Shown here in pieces: positions 1 to 7,461 of a DNA stretch of 60,848 bases. Each line of letters opens with the position of its first letter. Position 1 is the first letter of the stretch. The position numbers and the translations under genes were made by a program. The stretch comes from CAZHRC01 sp964533865 (GTDB taxonomy: Bacteria > Bacillota > Clostridia > Tissierellales > Peptoniphilaceae): NCBI GenBank assembly GCA_964533865.1, contig CAZHRC010000015.1:1-60848 (forward strand), written 5' to 3'. The notes under the pieces were generated by a model. It had not been told where the DNA came from. It searched no databases and saw only the letters and a list, made by a program, of their open reading frames with translations.

Positions 1-88
1 GCAAGGGGTTGAGCCAAAGGCGATGGGCCTCAGTCGCAGTTCGACGATTGATGACCTCACACGACTCGATGTCAAATCATCAGCCTAA
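1..88 (+). CDS. 3' end of an unidentified gene (partial)
   Basis: A reading frame open from the window edge (first full codon at 2) ends with TAA at 86-88. It gives a 28-residue hydrophilic tail ending in TRLDVKSSA. Codon use resembles the rest of the window, and hairpins follow the stop, which fits a real gene end. It faces the leftward selenium operon. The fragment is too short to assign a family. Confidence 0.4.
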   Translation, partial: QGVEPKAMGLSRSSTIDDLTRLDVKSSA

Positions 89-504
89 TTTGCCTCTAGG
101 AGCCGAAAGTCAAAGAAGTACAATACTTGTTTGACTTTCCGCTGTTCAAAAATCAGAAGTAGGTAAAGACTTTGCCTGACTCGCATTCGTTGTTGGTCAC
201 CGATATCATTTTGCATGTAAGAAACGTGTGTCTTACATGATATAACAAAGGATCGACTCATCCATAAAGGATGAGTCGATCCTTAGGTTTACGACAGGAA
301 CGGTTGGTAGGATTTGTTGAACTGCAGAGTGCCGAACGGCATACTAGTTGGTGTGAGATGGGGATTCCATTCACCCAATGTGATTGACGATTTGAGCGAT
401 GGGGGTGTGAAAGGTGATGATCAGCTGTGTTTTTGTCGAGTACCATCTTTTAGAAATTGAAAAAGACGTTAAGCGCTGTCTTTAGCAACTCCGTTTGTAC
501 TTGA
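89..504. other. Hairpin-rich intergenic region
   Basis: No convincing gene lies here. Three strong dyads are visible. One at 105-139 has GAAAGTCAAA arms extended inward by AAGTA/TACTT. One at 214-239 has arms CATGTAAGA/TCTTACATG. One at 248-284 has 16-bp arms. The stretch 290-500 shows nothing recognisable on either strand. Confidence 0.6.
248..284 (-). terminator. Perfect 16-bp hairpin, likely terminator of the selenium operon
   Basis: Arms AAGGATCGACTCATCC (248-263) and the exact complement (269-284) enclose a 5-base loop. On the minus strand the stem is followed by TTTGTTATATC, so it probably ends the leftward selD operon about 220 bases beyond the desulfurase stop. Confidence 0.55.
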
Positions 505-1665
505 TTAATAGAGTAGTCCTTTTTCGTAATCTCGACATAGGGTTTCGATGGCGAGGAGACCTTCATCGATTTCTGCCTCGGTGTTAAAACTCGATAGGCT
601 GATGCGAACCATACCTTGATCGATGGTGTTAAAGGTGCGATGGACGAGTGGGGCACAGTGGGCGCCTGGTCGAACGGCGATGCCGAATCGTCGATCGAGC
701 TCGAAGGCGATAGTACCTGACTCGGCATCTCCGATGTTGAACCCGAAGGTTGCCACTCTAGGGCGTTCAAAATCCCCGTAGAGGGTGATGTGTTTCATGG
801 TCTTTAGTTCATCGATCATGCGTGTTGCTAAGCGGGCGTTGTGATCGTAGATGGTTACAATCTCTTTTTCTTTGAGCCATTGACAGGCCGCGAGTAGGCC
901 GGCAAGTCCATGGACATTTTCTGTGCCTGCATGAAGTTTATCTGGGAGCAGGGAAGGCATATCTGGTGAGAAGGTTTGGCTTCCGCTACCTCCGGTCATC
1001 AACGGTCGTATAGAGAGGTCTTTTTTTATGAAGAGTCCGCCGGTACCCTGTGGGCCATAGAGGGATTTGTGTCCTGTAAAGCAAAACACATCGGGATCCA
1101 TGTCTTTTATCGATAGGGGAAAGGCCCCTGCTGTTTGCGAACCGTCGACGATTAGCCGCAGCTGGTATCCTTTGACAATGGCGTTGATCGCGGCTATATT
1201 GCAGACGTTTCCGGTGACGTTGGATCCGTGGTTGACGACGATAGCCTTTGTGTTTGGTCGGATCAGCCCTTCGATGTATTCGATGTGAAGAGTGCCTGTT
1301 TCGGGATCGATAGGGACGATGGAGTGATCGATACCCATGGTCTCTAAATGGTAGATTGGGCGTAAGACTGAGTTGTGTTCGGATGCGGTGGTGATGATGT
1401 GGTCACCAGGCTCAAACATCCCCAAAAGAGCGATATTTAACGCTTCAGTAGCGTTTTTTGTCAATGCTAGCGCGTAATCTTCACCATCCAATAAACTCGC
1501 TAGCGCTTCCTGAGTTTTGAAGACGAGGATGGAAGCATCATGGCTGGTGCGATGGGCGCCTCTGCCCGGATTGGATAGTGTCTCGGAACGGATCGCATCG
1601 AAGACAGCTTGGGCGACCGAGGCGGGCTTTTTCAATGTGGTTGCAGCGTTGTCAAAGTAAATCAT
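505..1665 (-). CDS. Cysteine desulfurase / selenocysteine lyase family protein
   Basis: A 386-residue class V aminotransferase-fold PLP enzyme. It begins YFDNAATTLKKP, the usual desulfurase start. The PLP lysine lies in FTGHKSLYGPQGTGG and the catalytic cysteine in RPGAHCAPLVH. Members of this family take S or Se from (seleno)cysteine and pass a persulfide or perselenide to an acceptor. It is the last gene of the selD-yedF-DUF3343 operon. Its ATG overlaps the upstream stop as ATGA, so translation is probably coupled. The context suggests it supplies Se or S to SelD or to the carrier proteins beside it. It could be a general desulfurase, but the operon favours selenium. Confidence 0.9.
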   Translation of the reverse strand: MIYFDNAATTLKKPASVAQAVFDAIRSETLSNPGRGAHRTSHDASILVFKTQEALASLLDGEDYALALTKNATEALNIALLGMFEPGDHIITTASEHNSVLRPIYHLETMGIDHSIVPIDPETGTLHIEYIEGLIRPNTKAIVVNHGSNVTGNVCNIAAINAIVKGYQLRLIVDGSQTAGAFPLSIKDMDPDVFCFTGHKSLYGPQGTGGLFIKKDLSIRPLMTGGSGSQTFSPDMPSLLPDKLHAGTENVHGLAGLLAACQWLKEKEIVTIYDHNARLATRMIDELKTMKHITLYGDFERPRVATFGFNIGDAESGTIAFELDRRFGIAVRPGAHCAPLVHRTFNTIDQGMVRISLSSFNTEAEIDEGLLAIETLCRDYEKGLLY

Positions 1666-1943
1666 TTGACTTCCCTTTCGAGTAACGTCGCTGTCCCTTT
1701 TTTGCCGATTTGGACAACTTTGTAAAATGAGGTGCTATCCGGGTCCATTTCGTCGATGAGGTGCCAGACGCCGTGGATTTCGTCTTCGGGAACGAGTAGG
1801 GAAAGACCACACCCTGAGGAGATAGCGCTCGGTGTGGGGATCAATCGGGAACTCAGTCCGCTTTTATTGATTTTACTTTCCATGCTGATGGCGTAGTGGG
1901 TGGACGCGAAAGAAAGAATATAGCGTATGGTCTGTGTGATCAC
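1662..1943 (-). CDS. DUF3343 putative Se/S carrier protein
   Basis: A 93-residue protein with the DUF3343 pattern and a conserved cysteine in the SSGCGLSLLV segment, about residue 45. The start is GTG at 1943, sharing a base with the yedF stop (TAGTG), and the stop overlaps the next ATG by 4 bases. Small DUF3343 proteins typically sit with YedF, SelD and CsdB-type desulfurases and are proposed to carry sulfur or selenium on the cysteine. The carrier role is inferred from context. Confidence 0.85.
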   Translation of the reverse strand: MITQTIRYILSFASTHYAISMESKINKSGLSSRLIPTPSAISSGCGLSLLVPEDEIHGVWHLIDEMDPDSTSFYKVVQIGKKGTATLLEREVK

Positions 1944-2536
1944 TAAGGCTTCACCACCCTGTGCTTGCTAAATATCTCAGCCATGGAGTAGAGGTTTGTC
2001 ACATCACCAATGGCTAATTTATCGCTGAGGTCATAGTAGTTTAAACAAGTTCCGCAACTTAAGATTTCAACGCCCTTTTCTTGTAGGGCTTGCAAATCCT
2101 CTAAAGAAGCGGAGCCTTCTGTGGAGTAGAGGATACCACCGTTGTAGAGCAAAATGGCTTTTGGGAGGTCTTCTTGCTCAGTCAACGCGTAAATAAACCC
2201 TTTCATCAAAACTTTTCCCAGTTCGTCATTTCCAACGCCCATAGTAGCAGAGGAGATGGCGACTACATAAGAGTCTTTCATTGTTGATGCGGGTTCGAGT
2301 TGAGTGACGGGGCCATCGGCTAAAGGGGTTAGAATGACTTTATACACCTGATCAGCTTCTTTTGTGATTTGGGCGTCGTAGCCCAGTTGGGTGCCGAGTT
2401 TCGTTAAGTTTTGTGTGGCGATATCGTTGTCGACCAGGACTTCGATAGGCTCAGGTGTTTCTAATTCACGAATGGCGTTTTTGGTGCGGATGGCTGGAAG
2501 CGGACACGCTTGGCCGAGAGCGTCGATTTGTATCAT
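1943..2536 (-). CDS. yedF: YedF, sulfurtransferase-like selenium metabolism protein
   Basis: A 197-residue fusion of an N-terminal TusA/SirA-like domain (DALGQACPLPAIRTKNAI, with the CPxP cysteine near residue 11) and a C-terminal DsrE-like domain. The DsrE part has its own cysteine pair at EILSCGTCLNYY near residue 160. It starts 9 bases after the selD stop. Two thiol sites in one chain suit sulfur or selenium relay from the desulfurase to SelD or to a labile-Se cofactor pathway. Confidence 0.92.
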   Translation of the reverse strand: MIQIDALGQACPLPAIRTKNAIRELETPEPIEVLVDNDIATQNLTKLGTQLGYDAQITKEADQVYKVILTPLADGPVTQLEPASTMKDSYVVAISSATMGVGNDELGKVLMKGFIYALTEQEDLPKAILLYNGGILYSTEGSASLEDLQALQEKGVEILSCGTCLNYYDLSDKLAIGDVTNLYSMAEIFSKHRVVKP

Positions 2537-2545
2537 GATTTCCTC

Positions 2546-3580
2546 CTATAGGACAATAATTGTTTTATGTTGTCTTTTGGTGACTTCGCCAATAATGGCG
2601 CTTTTTATTGGTAACTCGTTAAGTGCAGACAAGAAAGCCTGGCTTTCATCTATGCCGATGCTAAAGAGTAGTCCACCTGAGGTCTGTGGATCAAACAAGA
2701 TTTCTTCCATAGCAAAATCGTCGATTTGAAAGTCCACTTGATCGCCAACGGAATTGCGATTGCGTTGTCCGCCAGCGTTGATGAGAAACTCTTTGGCACC
2801 CTCGTAGGCAAATGGGATGTAGGGGATAAATTCAGCATAGATCGTCGCTGAAAATTCGGACCCTAACATTTCTGTCAAGTGGCCAAGCAAGCCAAATCCT
2901 GTGACGTCCGTACACCCTCGAACGGGGAATCGTCGCCCGACTTCGCAGGCGTATTTATTCAATGTCTCCATTGCCTGCGTTGCTTGTTCAAAGGCTTCGA
3001 TTGGCGCTTCGCCAATGCTGTAGGCTGTCGTCGTGATACCAACGCCCAAAGGCTTGGTCAAGACGAGAACATCACCTTCGCAGACATCGTTATTCGTCAA
3101 TATACGATCGGGGTGGATCGTTCCGGATACGGAAAGGCCGTATTTTGGTGTGGCATCGTGAATGGAGTGGCCCCCTGCTAGTACGCCACCGGATTCGAGG
3201 ACTTTTTCCGCGCCGCCTCGCAAGATTTCGTGAAGGATATTCAAGTCTCCTTCTTCTGGAAAACAGACGATGTTTAATGCGGACAACACCTCGCCGCCCA
3301 TGGCATAGACGTCACTGAGAGCGTTAGCGGCGGCGATTTTTCCAAACAAATAGGGATCGGAGACCATCGTTGGGAAAAAATCCAAAGTTTGTATGATTGC
3401 GAGATCCTCGGTGAGTTTGATCACCGCAGCATCGTCAGAGTGTTCGTAGCCGACGAGAAGGTTCTCGTTTGCCGACTTTGGCAAATCTGCGAGCAATTCG
3501 CCCAAGGTTCCTGCTGCAATCTTCGCATTACATCCCCCACAAATGACCAAATTCCCATCAGATAATGTTTTCTTAGTCAA
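2546..3580 (-). CDS. selD: Selenide, water dikinase SelD
   Basis: A 344-residue AIR-synthase-fold enzyme making selenophosphate from selenide and ATP. The N-terminal catalytic loop reads GGCNAKI, so Cys17 and Lys20 keep the spacing of E. coli Cys17/Lys20. The family glycine-rich motifs follow (LAGGHSIHDATPKYGLSV, TDVTGFGLLGH, DPQTSGGLL). The residue is Cys, so the enzyme is not itself a selenoprotein. GAGGTGATCC lies 3-12 bases before the ATG. It heads the operon yedF, DUF3343, desulfurase. No selA, selB or tRNA-Sec is in the window, so whether the selenium goes to selenocysteine, selenouridine or a molybdenum hydroxylase cofactor is open. Confidence 0.96.
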   Translation of the reverse strand: MTKKTLSDGNLVICGGCNAKIAAGTLGELLADLPKSANENLLVGYEHSDDAAVIKLTEDLAIIQTLDFFPTMVSDPYLFGKIAAANALSDVYAMGGEVLSALNIVCFPEEGDLNILHEILRGGAEKVLESGGVLAGGHSIHDATPKYGLSVSGTIHPDRILTNNDVCEGDVLVLTKPLGVGITTTAYSIGEAPIEAFEQATQAMETLNKYACEVGRRFPVRGCTDVTGFGLLGHLTEMLGSEFSATIYAEFIPYIPFAYEGAKEFLINAGGQRNRNSVGDQVDFQIDDFAMEEILFDPQTSGGLLFSIGIDESQAFLSALNELPIKSAIIGEVTKRQHKTIIVL

Positions 3581-3615
3581 TGGATCACCTCTTCTTTAAT
3601 AGTTCTTATATCCCC

Positions 3616-3625
3616 AGTATAGCAC
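3616..3625 (-). promoter_or_regulatory. Candidate extended -10 promoter for the selD operon
   Basis: On the minus strand TGC precedes TATACT, an extended -10 element about 35 bases before the selD start codon. No good -35 hexamer is present at 17 bases, which is typical of extended -10 promoters. Confidence 0.45.
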
Positions 3626-3704
3626 ATGAATGGAGGGTTGGATTTATTGATATATTAAATAAGGATAGAGAGAAATGTGATAAATAATCAAGATCTGGTT
3701 TTCC

Positions 3705-3733
3705 TTGTCACCACAAAAAAAGTTATGTACAAT
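3705..3733 (+). promoter_or_regulatory. Sigma-A promoter of the DMT transporter gene
   Basis: TTGTCA (3705-3710), a 17-base spacer and TACAAT (3728-3733) form a near-consensus promoter. It lies inside the longest possible reading frame. Transcription would begin near 3740, so any start codon before that is unusable and the TTG at 3770 is the start. Confidence 0.75.
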
Positions 3734-3769
3734 AGGACTATTGATCTTACAGAATCGAGGGAATTTTTA

Positions 3770-4669
3770 TTGAAAAAAGCGTTGATTTACGGCGTTGGGG
3801 CGTCTTTCTTTTTTGCCTTTACGTTTATTTTGAATCGGTCGATGAACTTGCAAGGGGGCAGTTGGGTTTGGAGTGCTTGTTTGCGGTATTTATTTATGTT
3901 ACCGATGTTGTATGTGGTGGTGAAAAAAAACGGCAGGGTGGAAAAGGTGATCTCAGCGATACGAGAAGCTCCGGGTGATTGGATCCTCTGGAGCGTGGTG
4001 GGTTTTGGATTGTTTTACGCTCCTCTCTCCTTGGCTTCGGTGTATGGTGCCTCCTGGTTTTCAGCGGCTTCTTGGCAATTGACGATTGTCTGCGGGGTGT
4101 TGTTGACGCCGTTATTTGGCCACCCAATTCCATTTAAGCATTTGATCATGTCTTTAGTAATTTTGGTCGGCGTCGGGTTGTTGCGGGTCCAAAATGTAGA
4201 TGGAGCTATGGACGGGGGGATTTGGAAGGCGTTGATTCCCGTTTTGATCGCTGCGTTTAGCTATCCTTTAGGCAATCGCAAGATGATGGTGATCGCATCG
4301 AATGATATGACGACTCTGGAACGGGTATTTGGGATGACGCTTTGCAGTATGGTGTTTTGGTTGCCGTTGTCTTGCTACGCATGGTGGAGTGTAGGAGTGC
4401 CAAGTGGAGGGCAGTTGGCCCAGTCTTTTGCCGTGGCGCTGTTTTCAGGGGTGGTTGCCACACTGCTGTTTTTCATCGCGACCGATGTGGTGCGAGAGAA
4501 CCCAAAAAAATTGGCGATTATCGAAGCGACCCAATCTGGTGAAGTCCTGTTTACCTTGCTCGGCGGTGTACTTTTCCTCGGCGATGCCCTTCCCGACACG
4601 GTGGGCGTTATCGGCATCGGGCTCATACTCGTGGGAATGGTAGGTAATAGTTTACTCAGTTCTACATGA
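3770..4669 (+). CDS. DMT-superfamily multidrug-type exporter (EmrE family, PF13536-like)
   Basis: A 299-residue integral membrane protein with about ten hydrophobic segments, starting LKKALIYGVGASFFFAFTFILNRSMNLQGGSWVW. This matches the ten-helix multidrug resistance efflux transporter branch of the drug/metabolite superfamily. The reading frame is open from 3677, but the promoter at 3705-3733 and a GAGGGA site before TTG 3770 set the start there. It is monocistronic and ends in a strong terminator. The substrate is unknown. Confidence 0.85.
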   Translation: MKKALIYGVGASFFFAFTFILNRSMNLQGGSWVWSACLRYLFMLPMLYVVVKKNGRVEKVISAIREAPGDWILWSVVGFGLFYAPLSLASVYGASWFSAASWQLTIVCGVLLTPLFGHPIPFKHLIMSLVILVGVGLLRVQNVDGAMDGGIWKALIPVLIAAFSYPLGNRKMMVIASNDMTTLERVFGMTLCSMVFWLPLSCYAWWSVGVPSGGQLAQSFAVALFSGVVATLLFFIATDVVRENPKKLAIIEATQSGEVLFTLLGGVLFLGDALPDTVGVIGIGLILVGMVGNSLLSST

Positions 4670-4713
4670 AAGAGCTCCTGATCAACTACACAAGTTGGTC
4701 AGGAGCTCTTTTT
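4669..4713 (+). terminator. Rho-independent terminator
   Basis: The stem AAAGAGCTCCTG...CAGGAGCTCTTT has an inner CAACT/AGTTG extension and is followed by TTT. It begins at the last base of the transporter stop codon. Confidence 0.85.
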
Positions 4714-4834
4714 GCTCTTCATAAGGTTTCTCTCAATCCAGTGCCTTTCATAATTGTTGACAGCGATTGGCATCCCATTGGCCTTTAGGGGACGATGGAG
4801 ATGAAAGGTGTTTGTCGGTATGGTTTTCATGCGT

Positions 4835-5818
4835 TTACGCGTAGTGGCAGCTGACGAAATGATCGGGTTCTTTTTCGATAAAAGCTGGAGCCTCATGGGT
4901 ACAGCGCTCGGTGGCGATGGGGCATCTGGTGTGGAAGGTGCAACCCGATGGGGGATTTGCCGGCGATGGTATGTCTCCTTTGAGGAGTATTCGTTCTTTT
5001 TTTGAGTTCGGATCGGGAACGGGGGCTGCAGCCATCAAGGATGTGGTGTAGGGGTGTTTAGGGCGCTTATAGAGCGCGTTTTTGTTGGCGAGTTCAACTA
5101 AGCGGCCGAGATACATCACTCCGACGCGGTTTGCGATGTGTTCGACAACCGAGAGGTCATGGGATATGAAGATGTAGGTAAAGCCACGTTGTGCCTGTAG
5201 ATCGACGAGGAGATTGATGATTTGGGCTTGTACGGATACATCGAGGGCGGACACTGCTTCATCGCAGATGACGAGGTCTGGATCAAGGACGAGGGCTCTG
5301 GCGATGCCGATGCGCTGGCGTTGACCACCAGAAAACTCGTGGGGATAACGATCGAGATGGTAGGCGCTAAGCCCACATGCGGTGAGGGTTTCCAGGACTT
5401 TTTGTGAACGCTCTTTGTTGGAATGGCAGCGCTTGTTGTTGATGAGCGGTTCTTTGACGATGGCTTCGGTGGTCATTCTTGGATTTAATGCGCTAAAGGG
5501 GTCTTGAAAGATCATTTGCAAAGCGGGGCTAAGTTCTCGTCGGCGTTTTTTTGACATTCCGATGAGATCTTCTCCACGAAAGCGCACGCTTCCCCTGGTG
5601 TCGGGATAGATGCCTAAGATAGCTCTTGCTAAGGTGGACTTGCCCGATCCAGATTCGCCAACGATCCCTAGGGTTTCACCGGCGTACAGGTCAAAGGTAA
5701 CTCCGTCGACTGCCTTGACGGCATGGCCACTTCCTTTGGTGAAGGGTGGATTGGAAATGGGGAAGTGTTTTGTGACTTCCGCTGCTGCCAATAGGACTTC
5801 AGGTTGGGTTAGGCTCAT
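4835..5818 (-). CDS. Dipeptide/oligopeptide ABC transporter ATP-binding protein (DppF/OppF type)
   Basis: A 327-residue ABC ATPase with Walker A GESGSGKSTLA, signature FSGGQRQRIGIARAL and Walker B DLVICDEAVSALD. The C-terminal oligo/HPY extension carries the cysteine cluster CTFHTRCPIATERC of Dpp/Opp ATPases. The frame is open to 5932, but ATG 5818 has an AAAGGAAA site and begins at the homologous MSLTQPEVLL, overlapping the upstream gene by 20 bases. It pairs with the DppD-like gene. No permease or peptide-binding protein is encoded nearby, so the pair must serve a transporter encoded elsewhere. Confidence 0.9.
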   Translation of the reverse strand: MSLTQPEVLLAAAEVTKHFPISNPPFTKGSGHAVKAVDGVTFDLYAGETLGIVGESGSGKSTLARAILGIYPDTRGSVRFRGEDLIGMSKKRRRELSPALQMIFQDPFSALNPRMTTEAIVKEPLINNKRCHSNKERSQKVLETLTACGLSAYHLDRYPHEFSGGQRQRIGIARALVLDPDLVICDEAVSALDVSVQAQIINLLVDLQAQRGFTYIFISHDLSVVEHIANRVGVMYLGRLVELANKNALYKRPKHPYTTSLMAAAPVPDPNSKKERILLKGDIPSPANPPSGCTFHTRCPIATERCTHEAPAFIEKEPDHFVSCHYA

Positions 5819-6806
5819 GATGTTTCCTTTCATCGTAAAGCCAACAGAAAACCTGGTGGCCAGTGTGGGGTTCAAAAGCATCGGGATAGACCTTTTTGCA
5901 GATTGCCATGGTGTGAGGACAGCGATCCGCAAAAAAACAGCCTTCGGAGAGATCTGTGGGATTTGGAACTTGGCCGGGAATGGTGTAGAGCCGTTTGGTG
6001 TCTTTTCCGATGACGGGTTTTGCTTTCATCAGCCCTTGGGTGTAAGGGTGGGAAGGTGTCGCAAAGATCCTTTGAACACTGGCCTTTTCCACGATACGGC
6101 CAGCGTACATCACTATCACATCTTTTGCCATCTCCGCAACCACGCCTAAATCGTGGGTGATGAGGAGGATGGCGGTGTTGGTTTTCTTCTCGATGTTTCG
6201 CAACAGATCGAGGATTTGTGCTTGAATGGTCACATCCAGGGCTGTGGTCGGCTCATCGGCGATGAGAAGCTCCGGTTCACAGGAAAGGGCCATGGCGATC
6301 ATCACACGTTGGCGCATCCCGCCAGAGAGTTCATGGGGATAGGATTTAGTGATGGCTTCGGGGCGGGGGATCTCCACCAGTCTTAGTGCTTCGATGGTCT
6401 TTGTTTTGGCATTGGACTTGGTCAGTCCTTGGTGAAGTCGGATGACTTCGGCGATTTGATATCCGATTTTTAGGGAGGGGTTCAGCGAAGTCATCGGTTC
6501 TTGGAAGATCATGGCAATGCGGTTACCTCGTATGTGTCGCAGGTCTTTTTCGTCAAGATTGGCAAGGTTCATTCCATCAAAGGTTATGCGTCCACTCACA
6601 ATTTTTCCTTGGGGTTTTTGGACCAAACCCAAGATGGATAGAGCGGTTACCGACTTACCACAACCAGACTCGCCGACAACTGCGGTGGTTGCGCCTTCAG
6701 AAATCGTGAAGGAGACGCCGTTTACCGCTTTGACGACACCTTCTTCTGTATGAAAATAAGTATGTAGGTCCTCAATGGAAATGAGGGGTTTGGGTTGTGT
6801 ATTCAT
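5799..6806 (-). CDS. Dipeptide/oligopeptide ABC transporter ATP-binding protein (DppD/OppD type)
   Basis: A 335-residue ABC ATPase. Walker A is GESGCGKSVTALSILG, the signature LSGGMRQRVMIAMAL, Walker B LLIADEPTTALD, and the C-terminal cysteine cluster GCFFADRCPHTMAIC. It is the first gene of a two-gene operon with the DppF-type partner. The usual dpp/opp operon also has two permeases and a lipoprotein, and these are absent on both sides. A perfect 15-base palindrome overlaps the probable -10 region upstream. Confidence 0.92.
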   Translation of the reverse strand: MNTQPKPLISIEDLHTYFHTEEGVVKAVNGVSFTISEGATTAVVGESGCGKSVTALSILGLVQKPQGKIVSGRITFDGMNLANLDEKDLRHIRGNRIAMIFQEPMTSLNPSLKIGYQIAEVIRLHQGLTKSNAKTKTIEALRLVEIPRPEAITKSYPHELSGGMRQRVMIAMALSCEPELLIADEPTTALDVTIQAQILDLLRNIEKKTNTAILLITHDLGVVAEMAKDVIVMYAGRIVEKASVQRIFATPSHPYTQGLMKAKPVIGKDTKRLYTIPGQVPNPTDLSEGCFFADRCPHTMAICKKVYPDAFEPHTGHQVFCWLYDERKHHEPNPT

Positions 6807-6845
6807 AAAGACACCTCGTTACGGGATTAGTGTAGTCACCTTATT

Positions 6846-6860
6846 TGATATAGTATATCA
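6846..6860 (-). promoter_or_regulatory. Perfect palindrome over the dppDF -10 region
   Basis: TGATATAGTATATCA has 7-base arms around a central G. On the minus strand it contains TATACT, a plausible -10 hexamer about 46 bases before the dppD-type start. A regulator bound here would block transcription. The -35 match is weak. Confidence 0.45.
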
Positions 6861-6964
6861 TACCCATTTCAGCCCGAGAAGGAAGGGGAGGTCATTATCA
6901 TCCTAGGGTGAAATTAGCGGTAGTTTTTTGAAATAGGGTATGAATAGGAATAGAGAGGAGGGCG

Positions 6965-7417
6965 ATGATGACGAGCATTTATGAGAGACGATCGGAACGA
7001 AATATTGACCGAGCGATTGAAGCAGGAGAAGAAGCGCTTCAAAAATTAATACCCATTAGAAAACGCCTTGCATCTGCTTCGAATTGGGGAATTTTCACTG
7101 TGGTTAGAGGTAAACGGCTAACAAATGTGCTAAAAAACATGAAAGCTTCGCGTACGGATCAGCTTGTAAAGGATGGGTCCATCGCCCTTCAACGGTTTAG
7201 GGAAGCACTCAATGGCGTACAGAGTTTGTCGGCGATGGATCATGATTTATCGAAGATGGTATGTTCAGATTATTTTCAAGGAGGACCGCTTATCGATACG
7301 GTGGTGCAGGTGAGGATTCGCAATAATTTGCGAAAGTTAGATCGTGCCATCAACGAGGTCACTTTCCACCTCGAGAGACTAAAACGCCATAGAGAACGGA
7401 AAAATTATGTGGGGTAA
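6965..7417 (+). CDS. Conserved-looking hypothetical protein, helical
   Basis: A 150-residue soluble basic protein rich in predicted alpha helix, with heptad-like runs at both ends (AIEAGEEALQKLIPIRKRL and RKLDRAINEVTFHLERLKRHRERK). No catalytic motif or membrane segment is seen. A GGAGG site sits before tandem ATGs at 6965 and 6968. It is 44 bases before the debranching enzyme gene on the same strand, so the two may be cotranscribed. Function unknown. Confidence 0.7.
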   Translation: MMTSIYERRSERNIDRAIEAGEEALQKLIPIRKRLASASNWGIFTVVRGKRLTNVLKNMKASRTDQLVKDGSIALQRFREALNGVQSLSAMDHDLSKMVCSDYFQGGPLIDTVVQVRIRNNLRKLDRAINEVTFHLERLKRHRERKNYVG

Positions 7418-7461
7418 CTGATGGGTTTGTCTTTTCAATAGGGACGACGAAAGGAATTTGA

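Noticed and set aside
258..446. 62-codon minus-strand frame in the left spacer
   Set aside because: Low-complexity His/Ser/Asn-rich product, no ribosome site, and it overlaps a strong terminator hairpin.
3677..3769. Longer N-terminus for the DMT transporter
   Set aside because: A consensus promoter lies inside this stretch, and the extra residues are hydrophilic and unlike the family.
5819..5932. Longer N-terminus for the DppF-type ATPase
   Set aside because: It would overlap the upstream gene by 134 bases and lacks a ribosome site; ATG 5818 has both a site and the family start.
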